A DNA stretch of 64,000 nt, taken from the NCBI GenBank assembly GCA_003278735.1, contig QCDO01000002.1, positions 61,736-125,735 on the forward strand. The letters run 5' to 3'. The position numbers and the translations under genes are program-made. Shown here in pieces: positions 19,407 through 34,081 of the stretch. Position 1 is the first letter of the stretch. Every line of letters begins with the position of its first letter. Source of the DNA: Prochlorococcus sp. AG-355-J09. GTDB lineage: Bacteria > Cyanobacteriota > Cyanobacteriia > PCC-6307 > Cyanobiaceae. The notes under the pieces are model-generated. The model was not told where the DNA came from and searched no databases. It saw only the letters and a list, made by a program, of their open reading frames with translations.

Positions 19407-20702
19407 TTAGCCATTTAAAGATTGAATTTCTTCATTGTTTAATTCAATTTTTTGAACTGAAACTTCTTCTTTTTCTAAAAGCGACCCCAGAAATAATTCT
19501 GCATTCTTCACCCATTTATCGTCAGTACTTCCATAATCACTTGTATCCGGTAAATCAAGTAATTTGTCAGGAGTCATACCTTGGCCTTGAATATTGTTAC
19601 CTTTGGGAGTTAAGTAACTAGCAACTGTTATAGCAATACCACTATTTTCTCCCAAACTTTTTAGGGATTGAATTAAACCTTTCCCATAAGTTTGTTCCCC
19701 CATAAGAATTGATCGCTTATTATCTTGTAAAGAACCAGCAAGTATTTCACTGGCACTCGCAGTACCTTTATTTACTAAAGTCACCATTGGTCCATCAAAA
19801 GATGTCTCTTTTTGAGAAATAATTGCATCTTTGATTCCATTTCTATCTTTTGTCTCTACTACAGGTTTCTCACTCAATAATGAGTCTGCAACCGCTATAC
19901 CTGAGCTTACTAGTCCTCCTGAATTATTTCTAAGATCTAAGATTAAGCCCTCAACCTCTTTCTCTTTTAACTCTTGAAGTGCCTCTTCAACTTTTTTGGG
20001 TACGCTTTCGCTGAATTGAGTTATCCTTAAATATCCTATTGTGTGAGAATCGTCTCTTAATCTTTTTGTTCTAACTGGTCTTAGATTCACTGATCTCCTT
20101 TCTAGATCGACTTCTCTAATTTCTCCTGACTCCGAAGATAATTCAACTAAAACTTTTGTCCCAGATTCACCTCTTAACTTAGAGGCAGTACTTGCAAGCC
20201 CTAATTTTTTTGATGAGATTCCGTCCACTTTCTCTATAAATTCCCCGCTTACTATTCCAGCTTCTTCAGCCGGCGAACCTCCTAGAGTAGAAATAACTTT
20301 TACTCTACTATTATCGTCTTCACCTAGTTGAAGACCGACACCATTTATTTCACTTCCAAAATTACTTGATTTTAGTAGTTCATAATCTTTTGGGCGTAAA
20401 ACTCTCGTGTAGGGGTCGTCTAGAGGTCTTAACATGTCTTCAATTGCGGAATAAGCCTCTTCACTTGTTTCAATTTGTTTCTGTAATGTTTTTTGTCTAA
20501 TTCTTTTCCATTGGATTTCATCAAACTTTTCTGGATCATAAAAACCTTCGTTTACCAAGGTCCAAGCGTCAAGTACTAATTGCCTGCTATCACTAAGAGC
20601 ATCCACTCTTTCCATCAACAAAAGATTGATAGAAAAAACGATGATCATTGATGCAGTGATCACATTTTTGAATGTTAAAAGTTTGTTAAAAGATGAATTC
20701 AT
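19407..20702 (-). CDS. ctpA: Carboxyl-terminal processing protease
   Basis: A lumenal or periplasmic serine protease of about 430 residues that trims the PSII D1 precursor. An N-terminal hydrophobic signal is followed by the tail-processing domain, a PDZ domain (GVGLQLGEDD and GSPAEEAGIVSGEFI), then the catalytic block with GTASASEILAGSLQDN (Ser) and Lys in GEQTYGKGLIQ. I prefer the ATG at 20702 to the TTG 21 bases upstream. It is divergent from petB with a 71-base gap. Confidence 0.93.
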   Translation of the reverse strand: MNSSFNKLLTFKNVITASMIIVFSINLLLMERVDALSDSRQLVLDAWTLVNEGFYDPEKFDEIQWKRIRQKTLQKQIETSEEAYSAIEDMLRPLDDPYTRVLRPKDYELLKSSNFGSEINGVGLQLGEDDNSRVKVISTLGGSPAEEAGIVSGEFIEKVDGISSKKLGLASTASKLRGESGTKVLVELSSESGEIREVDLERRSVNLRPVRTKRLRDDSHTIGYLRITQFSESVPKKVEEALQELKEKEVEGLILDLRNNSGGLVSSGIAVADSLLSEKPVVETKDRNGIKDAIISQKETSFDGPMVTLVNKGTASASEILAGSLQDNKRSILMGEQTYGKGLIQSLKSLGENSGIAITVASYLTPKGNNIQGQGMTPDKLLDLPDTSDYGSTDDKWVKNAELFLGSLLEKEEVSVQKIELNNEEIQSLNG

Positions 20703-20773
20703 TGGGTTAAGTGTTAACACCAAGTATAAGAATTTTAAGTAAGCTCTTTATATCAAAGCTAATTTTTTTTTGG

Positions 20774-21430
20774 ATGGCGAATTCTTCATCTGTTTATGAT
20801 TGGTTTCAAGAAAGACTTGAAATTCAAGACATAACTGACGACGTAACTTCCAAGTACGTACCCCCTCACGTAAATATTTTTTATTGTTTAGGAGGCATAA
20901 CTTTAGTATGCTTCCTAATTCAATTTGCAACAGGTTTTGCAATGACTTTTTACTATAAGCCAACAGTTACACAAGCTTATAGTTCAGTCAGTTATTTAAT
21001 GACCGATGTAAGTTTTGGATGGTTAATAAGATCTGTACATAGGTGGAGTGCATCAATGATGGTTTTGATGTTAATCCTCCATGTTTTTAGGGTTTACCTT
21101 ACAGGAGGTTTTAAAAGGCCAAGGGAATTAACTTGGGTTACAGGTGTTGTAATGGCAGTTATAACTGTTGCTTTTGGAGTGACAGGATACTCACTTCCTT
21201 GGGATCAGGTAGGTTATTGGGCAGTTAAAATTGTTTCAGGTGTACCTGCTGCAATCCCAGTAATTGGCGACTTTATGGTTGAACTGCTTAGAGGTGGAGA
21301 AAGTGTTGGACAATCCACTTTAACCAGATTTTACAGTCTTCATACTTTTGTATTGCCATGGTCCTTAGCAGTTTTCATGTTGATGCACTTTTTAATGATT
21401 CGTAAACAGGGTATTTCAGGTCCTTTATAA
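20774..21430 (+). CDS. petB: Cytochrome b6
   Basis: A 218-residue b-type cytochrome of the cytochrome b6f complex, with four transmembrane helices. Seen: [18 protein letters not shown] start (chosen over an upstream TTG), haem-ligand His in [12 protein letters not shown] and ILHVFRVYL, and in SLHTFVLPW with [14 protein letters not shown]. The Cys in YCLGG that binds haem c(i) is present. Followed by petD after 33 bases. Confidence 0.97.
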   Translation: MANSSSVYDWFQERLEIQDITDDVTSKYVPPHVNIFYCLGGITLVCFLIQFATGFAMTFYYKPTVTQAYSSVSYLMTDVSFGWLIRSVHRWSASMMVLMLILHVFRVYLTGGFKRPRELTWVTGVVMAVITVAFGVTGYSLPWDQVGYWAVKIVSGVPAAIPVIGDFMVELLRGGESVGQSTLTRFYSLHTFVLPWSLAVFMLMHFLMIRKQGISGPL

Positions 21431-21463
21431 ACCCCTATACTAAAACCATTATTAGTTCTCCAT

Positions 21464-21946
21464 ATGTCTACGTTAAAAAAACCAGATCTATCAGATCCAA
21501 AATTGAGAGCAAAGTTAGCTAAAGGTATGGGCCATAATTATTATGGTGAACCAGCTTGGCCAAATGATTTACTATATATTTTCCCAGTTGTTATCTTAGG
21601 AACTATTGCATGCGTAGTTGGATTAGCTGTTCTTGATCCTGCAATGTTGGGAGACAAAGCTAATCCCTTCGCAACACCCTTGGAAATACTTCCTGAATGG
21701 TACCTTTATCCAGTTTTTCAAATACTTAGAGTTGTTCCTAATAAACTTTTGGGTATTGCTCTACAAACATTAATTCCACTTGGATTAATGATTTTACCAT
21801 TCATCGAAAACGTTAATAAATTCTCTAATCCGTTCAGAAGACCAATAGCAATGTCCGTTTTCTTATTCGGAACTTTTCTAACAATATATCTCGGTATTGG
21901 GGCATGCTTGCCAATCGATAAATCACTAACCTTAGGTCTATTTTAG
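21464..21946 (+). CDS. petD: Cytochrome b6f complex subunit IV
   Basis: A 160-residue three-helix partner of PetB that helps form the quinol-oxidation site; the conserved [13 protein letters not shown] motif (about residue 78) is present, as is the usual [20 protein letters not shown] start. Standard length. Confidence 0.97.
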
Positions 21947-21948
21947 GT

Positions 21949-23388
21949 TCAAATCTCAAACATATCTAGATCGTTATACTCATTTCTTAGAAAATGATTC
22001 ATTAATAAAAACCCAACAATTGTCCAAGTTTGATATGTTCTCGATTGCTGCCCAACCCAAGTACCTGTAGGACCATCAAAATATTCTGCCCATTCTTGCT
22101 TAGGCAATTGATTAAGTTGGCACCAGTATGATTCCTCAATTAAAGATTTCATTTCTTCCATGAGAATCACATCCGCAGAACCATAATGTTTTTGATGCAA
22201 TAGCACAGCTGTACCAAAAAACCAAAGTAAACTTGGCCAATGACCACCGTTATGGTAACTCCAAGGCCAATTCTTTGGATCAGATCCAGTTTTATTTTGC
22301 CATTCTTCAACATCCATATGAGGATGACAAATTCTCATAGGCATTTGGGCCATCAAATGCTGTCTGTTGTGTAAAACTAATCTAAATAAAGCTCTTTGTT
22401 CTTCAGGAGGCAGTACTCCGAACATACATGCTAAAGAATTGCCTAAACTGTAAAATCGAAAGTCGGGCCTTCCTGTCCTTATATTTCCTATTAAGTAACC
22501 ACCTCTATTCTCTAACCAATCTTGGAGCCATGAGGGAACCACTTGAGGTTGAACGTTAAATTCATTGAAGTGTTGATCATCACCATACTGCTCAGTTGGC
22601 CTTCTTCTTAAAATTTGCATTGTTTGGCTGGTAACCCAATAATGTTTTAAGAGAAAACTTCCTAAATCCCTAACCCATTGATTCGTAAGAATAAGTCTTT
22701 GGTCTAGAAGTCTACTAACGTGGTCTGCTCTGCTTAATTCCATTAAGTTAATGCAACTTTTTAAACATCCATGCAGTAAAACTTCAACTTCTAGAGGTGC
22801 TCCCCAAACATCCATAGGTCTATCAATCATAAATGAGCAATCTGGAACAAAAAGTACTGGAGTACCCTCAAAAGTTGGATGTAGAACCAGATCTAGGAGA
22901 AGTTGGATACCTCTTTGAACGCTTTGACTTTTCCCAAAAGCATAATCACCACTTTTATTGACATAATACCAACATAAGATAGGCCACCATAAACTTGCAT
23001 CGGCTGAAGTAATCCTTCCTATTGATCGCTGACCATAGTCTCCAATAAGCTGTCCATTTTCTTCAACGAAACTAGTAGGAAATACGCCGCGCGTTTGGTA
23101 ATTAGAGCTTTGTAACTCTAGGCATACACTTAAGAACTTTTTGACAATTTCGTACCGTTTTTGGGTAATGAGGTAAATCATTACAGGAACATTGTCTCTT
23201 AAAAATATTTCTCCATAGTTTAATTTTTTATTTTTTGTTGGGTGTTCTAGGGCAGCAACGCTTCCCACTAACTCGCCTGATATTTCAACTAAAGTCTTTT
23301 CGAAGTGCTTTTTTGCATTTGTTACAATTTTCTCTTCATCAGAACTTGGTCTTACTCTTAAATTTTTTTGACTAAATCTTTCTGCCAT
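21949..23388 (-). CDS. Neutral/alkaline invertase (glycoside hydrolase family 100)
   Basis: A 479-residue cytosolic sucrose hydrolase. Seen: IFLRDNVPVMIYLI (catalytic region, about residue 61), GRITSADASLWWPILCWYY with the general acid Asp (about 143), MDVWGAPLEVEVLL, DFRFYSLGNSLA and the PWSYHNGGHWPSLLW motif near residue 373, all typical of GH100. Prochlorococcus makes sucrose and glucosylglycerate, so it likely tunes the sucrose pool. It ends two bases from petD, convergent. Confidence 0.93.
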   Translation of the reverse strand: MAERFSQKNLRVRPSSDEEKIVTNAKKHFEKTLVEISGELVGSVAALEHPTKNKKLNYGEIFLRDNVPVMIYLITQKRYEIVKKFLSVCLELQSSNYQTRGVFPTSFVEENGQLIGDYGQRSIGRITSADASLWWPILCWYYVNKSGDYAFGKSQSVQRGIQLLLDLVLHPTFEGTPVLFVPDCSFMIDRPMDVWGAPLEVEVLLHGCLKSCINLMELSRADHVSRLLDQRLILTNQWVRDLGSFLLKHYWVTSQTMQILRRRPTEQYGDDQHFNEFNVQPQVVPSWLQDWLENRGGYLIGNIRTGRPDFRFYSLGNSLACMFGVLPPEEQRALFRLVLHNRQHLMAQMPMRICHPHMDVEEWQNKTGSDPKNWPWSYHNGGHWPSLLWFFGTAVLLHQKHYGSADVILMEEMKSLIEESYWCQLNQLPKQEWAEYFDGPTGTWVGQQSRTYQTWTIVGFLLMNHFLRNEYNDLDMFEI

Positions 23389-23986
23389 TTCATTTATATC
23401 CCTTTATTTAAGCCTAGTTGTTTAATGAGACTTTGAACAAATAAAAAATTAATAAAAAATTTTTGTATAAAAGGTTGCACAATTACAGTCAGATGGTTTA
23501 GTATTTTCTTCTGGGCAGAAATATACTTTTTGCGAAGTTCAAGAAATTATCTTAAATCTGATTTTTGGTAAATGATTGAATTTTTTGGAGATTTGATTTC
23601 GATCATTATTTTCAGCCAGAAGAAGGTTTTTACCTTCTAAATTAGTTATTCACTTGTTGTTTAACTCTGCACCTAGAAAATTTAAAAACTTAGGAACTGA
23701 TGCTTTTATTGCGTCAAGAATAACTAATTTTTTTCAGTTATCTCAAGATGTATATGCAATAAAGGTGTGAGGTCCCGTCAAGAATATACAAAAATGTCAT
23801 CAATTGCTAACTTTTGGCTTTGATGCAAACGGATCTGAGATCTTGGAAAGTCACTTTAGAAATATTTAATGTGCACTCAATGTAATCCTTAAAATTTAAG
23901 GAGGCTGAAACTAAATACAAATGCTAAATTTTTTATTTGGATAAAGCAATTCAAATTGAGTAGATTTATCTACAAAAGGATTTGAA
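23389..23986. other. Gene-free leader of the rRNA operon
   Basis: About 600 bases with no convincing open frame. It should contain the rRNA promoter and the processing stem upstream of 16S. A modest inverted repeat AGCCAGAAGAAGG...CCTTCT lies near 23614-23640; I cannot place the transcription start. Confidence 0.6.
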
Positions 23987-25472
<1,486 letters not shown>

Positions 25473-25597
25473 CAGGGAGACAACAAAATGTTTAATATTA
25501 TTATTTTGTCACCTTAGGTCGATCGGTATCTCACTTTTTTAATTTATTAAGAATTTCATTTCCTAAGTTTTTCTAGGTCACACCCATTATTTTTCCT

Positions 25598-25671
<74 letters not shown>

Positions 25672-25683
25672 TATCTCTATGTT

Positions 25684-25756
25684 GGGGGTATAGCTCAGTT
25701 GGTAGAGCGCCTGCTTTGCAAGCAGGATGTCAGCGGTTCGAGTCCGCTTACCTCCA
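25684..25756 (+). tRNA. trnA: tRNA-Ala (TGC)
   Basis: A 73-nt cloverleaf in the 16S-23S spacer, 12 bases after tRNA-Ile: acceptor GGGGGTA/TACCTCC, anticodon loop TTTGCAA with TGC, T-loop GTTCGAGTC. Confidence 0.97.
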
Positions 25757-26011
25757 CTGATTACCACCTCTACCATATTTTGTAGAAAGGAAAATTTTGT
25801 GTTGTGATCACTTTTCTGAACGAATCTAGCTTCCTAATAAAATCATTAAGATGCTGGATTCATTGAATTAATTTCAGTGTTTTCAGAGAACCTTGACAAC
25901 TGCATAGATTATTTTTAAAGACAATAAGCATCTTTATGATGCAGATTTATTATTTGTGCGAATGCATTAATAACAATTCTATTAAGCTGATGCTTCAATA
26001 TTGAAGTTATT

Positions 26012-28885
<2,874 letters not shown>

Positions 28886-28950
28886 AAACAAACTTAATTT
28901 ATTGTTTTTAATTTATATAATTTTCTATGCAGTTCTCAAGGTTCACACTT

Positions 28951-29068
28951 TCCTGGTGTTCATGGCGATGTGGAACCACTCCGATCCATCTCGAACTCGG
29001 TTGTGAAACGCATCAGCGGCGAAAATATTTAGGGGGTAGCCCCTTGAGAAAATAGCTCAATGCCAGGT
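28951..29068 (+). rRNA. rrf: 5S ribosomal RNA
   Basis: About 118 nt: TCCTGGTGTTCATGGC at the 5' end pairs with TGCCAGG at the 3' end; contains CCACTCCGATCCATCTCGAA and the AACTCGG loop. It is 65 bases after 23S. Confidence 0.95.
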
Positions 29069-29080
29069 AAAAATATTTTA

Positions 29081-29113
29081 AAGGGTTTACTCTTTTTGAG
29101 TAAACCCTTTTTT
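29081..29113. terminator. Bidirectional terminator between rrf and mutM
   Basis: AAAGGGTTTACTC pairs perfectly with GAGTAAACCCTTT around a TTTT-type loop, with T-rich tails in both directions. It serves the rRNA operon and the convergent mutM gene, whose stop lies inside it. Confidence 0.9.
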
Positions 29114-29990
29114 ATTTTTGGCATTTAGGACACCAATGGGTGCTTCTCCCAGTAATTTTTTGTCTTTCAATTAAATTTCCACATTTACGACATTCTTTTC
29201 CAGTTCTTCTGTAAACATTTGTCTGTAAACCAAAATTCCCATTCTCTCCTTCCAAGTCCCTAAAATCACTAAATGTCGTCCCCCCAGAACCAATACTTTT
29301 TTTTAATACACTTACGATTGATTCTTTGAGCTTGATTAATTCATTTTTCTTTATTGTTCGAGCTTCCCTAAAAGGTGAGATGCCAGCAGAGTATAAACTT
29401 TCATCTGCATAAATATTACCTATACCAGCTACTATAGTTTGATCTAATAAGATAGCTTTTATAGATTTTGTTCTTTTTGAAGTAACTTTCTTAAGGTAAT
29501 TTGCATCAAAGTCTTTAGAAAATGGTTCTGGTCCTAATGAACCTAATCCTTTAATTATTTTGTTAAGCGAAAGGTTTTTATTAATCCACCACATTTGACC
29601 AAAACTTCTTACGTCAACGTACCTAAGCTCATTATTATTTTTATCTAAAAATCTTATTCTTGTATGTTTACAAGGATGAGTTGATTTTTCAATGAATTTG
29701 AAATATCCAGTCATTCTTAGATGAATTACAAGAAATCCGTTATTTTGTGAATTATCTAGAGGAAATTGAGCATTCTCATTTTGAACTTCTTTTAATTGAG
29801 CTATTAAATATTTTCCTCTTCTATCCCATTTATAAATAAGAGAGTTCCTAAGTCCTTTTATGAATTCTTTTTTGTTTAATGGGAATGCAACAGTTGAATC
29901 CCTACAAACTTCTACTTTTTTAATAATAAAGTTATTGAGTTTTTGCTCTAAACCTCTCCGAACAGTTTCTACTTCAGGTAATTCAGGCAA
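29112..29990 (-). CDS. mutM: Formamidopyrimidine-DNA glycosylase
   Basis: A 292-residue bifunctional DNA glycosylase/AP lyase removing oxidised purines. Catalytic Pro follows the start Met ([15 protein letters not shown]); the helix-two-turn-helix region has [13 protein letters not shown] (about residue 189); the C-terminal zinc finger has CRKCG...CPKC. The arrangement is complete and the length slightly above E. coli. It follows psaE by four bases. Confidence 0.96.
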   Translation of the reverse strand: MPELPEVETVRRGLEQKLNNFIIKKVEVCRDSTVAFPLNKKEFIKGLRNSLIYKWDRRGKYLIAQLKEVQNENAQFPLDNSQNNGFLVIHLRMTGYFKFIEKSTHPCKHTRIRFLDKNNNELRYVDVRSFGQMWWINKNLSLNKIIKGLGSLGPEPFSKDFDANYLKKVTSKRTKSIKAILLDQTIVAGIGNIYADESLYSAGISPFREARTIKKNELIKLKESIVSVLKKSIGSGGTTFSDFRDLEGENGNFGLQTNVYRRTGKECRKCGNLIERQKITGRSTHWCPKCQK

Positions 29991-29994
29991 TTAT

Positions 29995-30204
29995 TTAAGC
30001 TTTCTCTAATTCACTTTCAGCGAAATTGTTTGTATTTGCTCCACCATCAGTTCCGCTTATACCAGCGTAATTTACTTTATCGAATCTGACTACACAGTTA
30101 TATTTAATACCTGAGGTATCTACTGAAGCTACTTTACCTATTTCATTATACCAATATGATTCTGGTCTTTTTACTCTTACGAGATCTCCTCTTGAAATTG
30201 CCAT
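29995..30204 (-). CDS. psaE: Photosystem I reaction centre subunit IV
   Basis: A 69-residue SH3-fold stromal PSI subunit helping ferredoxin docking. Begins [20 protein letters not shown] and contains [17 protein letters not shown], both hallmark stretches. Shares a transcript with mutM downstream. Confidence 0.96.
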   Translation of the reverse strand: MAISRGDLVRVKRPESYWYNEIGKVASVDTSGIKYNCVVRFDKVNYAGISGTDGGANTNNFAESELEKA

Positions 30205-30284
30205 TACTATTTATTTAACTTTTTGTAGAATAACCCATCATTAATATTCTTAGACAAATTATTCACACATATTAATTAAAAGTT

Positions 30285-31052
30285 TTAACAAAAATCATTT
30301 ATTAAATTATTTTCGAATTCTTCTTTGACAGGCTTACTGCCCATCCATTTCCTACCAGGTATTCTTACATCTAATTCATTTGTATCACAATTGATTGAAA
30401 GAATAAGTTTTTTATTATCTTGATTTAGTACGTTTAAAACTTTTCTACCTTTAATATCTTTATATGATTTGCTTTTGACAATTATAGGACCATAAATTTT
30501 TTTATTTAACTCAAATGAGTCATTATTTTTTTTATATTCACTTGTTTCATAATTTTCTGAATTAATTGTGTTTTTTCTTATTATGAGCTTTTGGCCAACT
30601 TTTATTGAATCAGGATTATTGAGATTATTAATCTCTATAAGGTCGATTACTTTTAAATCATATTTGTTTGATATCTCAGTGAGATTTTCACCAGTTTGAA
30701 CAATATGATAATTATTTATTAAATCAAATTGTTTTTTAAGATTTTCAGTAGATTCGTAAATGATAAGATTTTGGCCAACAAAGATATAATTTTCATTTTT
30801 TAAGTTATTCAATTTAATAATTAAATCTTTATTTATCGAATAGAATTTTGAAATACTTGATATTGTATCTCCACTTTTTACAATATGAATTTTTTTTATT
30901 TCAGTTTTTTCTTTAGTAATTGATTCTTTTTCAGCAATATTCTCAATTCTATTTTTTGCTGAAAATATTTTTTCTTCTGATTTTATCAATGAGTGATTAA
31001 AAAAATTAATAAATATGGCAATTACTAAAAATGCAAATTTCATAAAACTCAC
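30285..31052 (-). CDS. LysM peptidoglycan-binding protein
   Basis: A 255-residue exported protein: N-terminal signal peptide (about residues 1-25), then two LysM repeats starting near residue 55 (HIVKSGDTISSISKFYSIN) and 117 (HIVQTGENLTEISNKYDLK), then a C-terminal domain of about 80 residues with a Trp-containing PGRKWMGSKPV stretch. No catalytic domain is recognised, so it is probably a cell-wall-binding structural or accessory protein. Confidence 0.87.
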   Translation of the reverse strand: MSFMKFAFLVIAIFINFFNHSLIKSEEKIFSAKNRIENIAEKESITKEKTEIKKIHIVKSGDTISSISKFYSINKDLIIKLNNLKNENYIFVGQNLIIYESTENLKKQFDLINNYHIVQTGENLTEISNKYDLKVIDLIEINNLNNPDSIKVGQKLIIRKNTINSENYETSEYKKNNDSFELNKKIYGPIIVKSKSYKDIKGRKVLNVLNQDNKKLILSINCDTNELDVRIPGRKWMGSKPVKEEFENNLINDFC

Positions 31053-31114
31053 TATTTATTTAACGATAATCTTTAAATTTAAAATCGCTAGGTTTTTGAA
31101 AACAATTTAAGTAA

Positions 31115-32506
31115 TTAAAACCTGAAAATAAACTTTAAAAACTTCTTTAATATGTTGTAAGGAGGATAACGCAGATTTGAATCAAATAAAAAACCTTTAA
31201 AAGTAATAGATTTTTGATTTGAAAAATTGCGAAATCCAGTTTCTCCATGAAATTTACCAATACCACTTTGCCCAACGCCTCCAAACGGTAAATTTGGAAT
31301 AAGGACTGGTAACATTACATCATTTATACAAATTGTTCCTGAGCTGGTTACTTTTGAAATGTGATTATGGATTTTTTTATTGCCTCCAAATAAATAGATT
31401 GCTAATGGTTTTGATGTTTGACTAATCTGTTTTAAAGCTGTTTCCTTATCATTGATTCCAATTATTGGAAGTAGTGAACTGAATAGTTCTTTCTGCAAAA
31501 TATCTGTTTCATTTAATTTTGCTTTCAAGATTGTAGGAGAAATTTTAAACTTTTTATTACTAAAAGTCCCCCCAAATAAAATTCTTTTCTCTTTTTTATA
31601 TTGTTTGAGAATCTCTAAGGTTGATGTAAATTGCTTTTTCTCTAATTTTGATAAGTTTTGAGAAATAATTGGATCATCTCCGTAAAAACTTACTATATAT
31701 TTTTTTAATTTTTCTATAAAAATATTTTCAATTTCTTTATCTACAAAGATATGATTCGGAGCCATACAGGATTGACCAGAATTAAAAAATTTGCCCCATA
31801 CAATTCTTTTAGCAGCTACTTCTAAATTTGCATTCTTGAAAACAATTACAGGATTAGTTCCGCTTAACTCAAGCGTTAATGGAGTTAAGTTTTTTGAAGC
31901 TAATTTCATTATAGATTTTCCAGTCTCAGTACTTCCTGTAAAAAAAATGTGGTCAAAATTTTGTTCAATTAATTTTATGGATTGTTTATTATCGCCCTCT
32001 ACTGTCATTAGAACGTCTTTATGGAAATATTTGGAAGTGAGCTTTTTAATAAGTTTTGAAGTCGTAGGACATTTCTCTGATGGTTTTATAACTGCAGTAT
32101 TTCCTGCTGAGAAAATATTTACCAATGGCTTTAAAACATAAAGTAATGGATAATTATAAGGGCCAAGAATTAAGACACACCCAAGAGGTTCATAAATAAC
32201 TTGGGATGATGATGGAAATAGATAAAAAGGTGTATTAAACTTTTTTGGCCGCATCCAAGAATTGAGTTTCTTTTTTATGAGTGAAATTTCTTCTTTCACT
32301 AGAAGGATTTCTGAAAGCCCTTCAATTTCAGATTTACCAAGATCTACAAAAAGTGATTTTATTATCTCTTTTTTATTTTCATCCAAAAGTTTAGAAACTA
32401 TATTGATATGATCGATCCGCCATTTTATATCTTCAGTTTTACCAGTGAGAACTGTATTTTTTAATTTATAAATGTCTTCTAAATGAAATTTATCAGAAAT
32501 TTTCAT
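31115..32506 (-). CDS. Aldehyde dehydrogenase (fatty aldehyde / class 3 type)
   Basis: A 463-residue NAD(P)-dependent enzyme. Seen: Rossmann region with FTGSTETGKSIMKLA (about residue 190), the general-base Glu in LELSGTNPVIVF (about 213) and catalytic Cys in NSGQSCMAPNHIFV (about 246), plus the LPFGGVGQSGIGKFHG end motif. It ends in a hydrophobic/basic tail (YNILKKFLKFIFRF) as in membrane-bound fatty aldehyde dehydrogenases. Likely oxidises fatty aldehydes from membrane lipid turnover; substrate inferred. Confidence 0.88.
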   Translation of the reverse strand: MKISDKFHLEDIYKLKNTVLTGKTEDIKWRIDHINIVSKLLDENKKEIIKSLFVDLGKSEIEGLSEILLVKEEISLIKKKLNSWMRPKKFNTPFYLFPSSSQVIYEPLGCVLILGPYNYPLLYVLKPLVNIFSAGNTAVIKPSEKCPTTSKLIKKLTSKYFHKDVLMTVEGDNKQSIKLIEQNFDHIFFTGSTETGKSIMKLASKNLTPLTLELSGTNPVIVFKNANLEVAAKRIVWGKFFNSGQSCMAPNHIFVDKEIENIFIEKLKKYIVSFYGDDPIISQNLSKLEKKQFTSTLEILKQYKKEKRILFGGTFSNKKFKISPTILKAKLNETDILQKELFSSLLPIIGINDKETALKQISQTSKPLAIYLFGGNKKIHNHISKVTSSGTICINDVMLPVLIPNLPFGGVGQSGIGKFHGETGFRNFSNQKSITFKGFLFDSNLRYPPYNILKKFLKFIFRF

Positions 32507-32662
32507 TTTTTACCTTTGAATAGTATTAAATATATCAGAGGATAAATTTTAAATAACTAAGGTTTTTAGCCAATTAAATCAAAGCAAATGATTTAAGAGA
32601 AATAATTAAATTTATTAGTATTGACTTTAAAGATTCAAAATTTTCTTGGTTAGTATATTTCT

Positions 32663-33553
32663 ATGAGGAAAAATTTTTCAATTAGATTGATATCTCTAAA
32701 TGAAATACCAGAAGTCACAAACTGGGCAAGGTTAGAAGGATTTTCTCCTGGAATGGATGATGTATCAATTTATAGAAATACAGATAAACAAGGGGTATGG
32801 GTAGCTTGTCTCGATAATAATCCCATAGGCTCTATTGCGTGTATAAAATATAATTCCTCGTATGGTTTTATAGGTTTATTTATCGTTAAAAAAGAATTCC
32901 GAAATAATGGATATGGAGTTAGATTATGGAGACATGCCCTGGAATATTTAAAAAATGTTGATTGTATTGGTCTTGAGGCTGCCCCAGATAGATTGAATGA
33001 TTACGCAAATTGGGGGTTTAGAACATCTTCCATTACAAATCGATGGAAATTAAATGGATCTCAAGATTTTCCGTTGAGAAATTTCTATAAAGATCAATTT
33101 CATTCCTTTAAAGTTGTCCCAGGTAATAAAATTTCTTCTGAAGCAGTTTTAATCTATGATGACCAAAGAGAACCCAGTCCTAGACCACATTTTCTAAATG
33201 ACTGGTTGAAAAATTCTCATGGTAATGTCAGTGCAATTGTCGATAATAATGGAATGTGCCATGGATTTGGAAGAATAAGACCTTGTGTATTGGAGGATAA
33301 TGAACAAGGCTGGAGAATCGGACCTCTTTTAGCGGATACTCCACCACTTGCTGAACTGTTAATAAGGGAGTTAGTTGGTGATTTAGATTCCCAAATCTTA
33401 TTGGATTGCTCTAATCTGAATCCTTATGCAAATTATCTTTTGTCAAGTTTGGGGTTTGAGGAAATATCAAAAACTTACAGAATGTATAAAGGCATTCAAC
33501 CTCCCTGCCCAATGAATCAAGTATACGGACTTGCCTGCTTGGAACTGGGGTGA
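32663..33553 (+). CDS. GNAT-family N-acetyltransferase, two-domain
   Basis: A 296-residue protein. The N-terminal GNAT domain has the acetyl-CoA loop in GLFIVKKEFRNNGYGVRLW (about residue 72: R-NNGYG). The second half (from about residue 160) is a degenerate GNAT-like domain with GFGRIRP, WRIGPLLAD and LSSLGFEE as in the GNAT_C extension. Acceptor unknown. Confidence 0.8.
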   Translation: MRKNFSIRLISLNEIPEVTNWARLEGFSPGMDDVSIYRNTDKQGVWVACLDNNPIGSIACIKYNSSYGFIGLFIVKKEFRNNGYGVRLWRHALEYLKNVDCIGLEAAPDRLNDYANWGFRTSSITNRWKLNGSQDFPLRNFYKDQFHSFKVVPGNKISSEAVLIYDDQREPSPRPHFLNDWLKNSHGNVSAIVDNNGMCHGFGRIRPCVLEDNEQGWRIGPLLADTPPLAELLIRELVGDLDSQILLDCSNLNPYANYLLSSLGFEEISKTYRMYKGIQPPCPMNQVYGLACLELG

Positions 33554-33625
33554 TGTCTTTTAAAGCGTTCAATTTACTTTATGTTTCTGTAATACTGAAA
33601 GAATCTTGCTTGATTATCAATAAGC

Positions 33626-33874
33626 TTAACTTTCAAAAGGTTTCAAAATTTTTTCTACAATATCGGCGTTGATTATAGTGATCTCTCCACTATCAATATT
33701 GGCAACTTGAAACAAGGTCCATGAATTTGGATTTCTAGCTCCTCCAATACAGTCGATAACTTGACCGACCCAATAATTTTTATTCTTTTCCTTGGTATTT
33801 TCGCAATTTTCTTTTTTAATTGCGACATGATCACCAGGCTTAACGAAAAGAAACTCAGGGTTTACCGAGCTCAC
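33626..33874 (-). CDS. DUF3104 family protein
   Basis: An 82-residue protein with FLFVKPGDHVAIKKEN, NYWVGQVIDCIGGARNPNSW, TLFQVANIDSGEITIINAD: the pattern of DUF3104, known from marine picocyanobacteria, function unknown. It has a GTG start. A LexA-box-like AGTAT-N4-GTACT element lies 15 bases upstream. Confidence 0.82.
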   Translation of the reverse strand: MSSVNPEFLFVKPGDHVAIKKENCENTKEKNKNYWVGQVIDCIGGARNPNSWTLFQVANIDSGEITIINADIVEKILKPFES

Positions 33875-33888
33875 AATAAATAGCTAAT

Positions 33889-33902
33889 AGTATATATGTA
33901 CT
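33889..33902. promoter_or_regulatory. Candidate LexA-type operator upstream of the DUF3104 gene
   Basis: AGTATATATGTACT is a near-perfect inverted repeat fitting the cyanobacterial SOS-box pattern (AGTAC-N4-GTWCT) with one change. It overlaps the expected promoter of the minus-strand DUF3104 gene. Pattern match only. Confidence 0.35.
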
Positions 33903-33971
33903 ATAGTAAGTTATTAATTTTGTTGCCGAACTTTGAATTATTTCGCAAACTAGGGGTAATTCAAAAATAAA

Positions 33972-34064
33972 ATGGAATCAACTGAAATTGCTATATTTTC
34001 AACATTATTGGGGTTAATTTTAGCTTTAACTGACGCTTATATAGAAAGAAATATTCCTGGATAA
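33972..34064 (+). CDS. Tiny single-helix membrane protein (30 aa)
   Basis: MESTEIAIFSTLLGLILALT plus a short tail; one transmembrane helix. It has the look of small photosystem-associated peptides but I cannot match it to a named subunit. Confidence 0.5.
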   Translation: MESTEIAIFSTLLGLILALTDAYIERNIPG

Positions 34065-34081
34065 TATTTCCAATTCATTTC

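Noticed and set aside
20711..20773. Upstream TTG start for petB
   Set aside because: The extra residues are hydrophobic and non-conserved; the ATG at 20774 gives the universal PetB N terminus and size.
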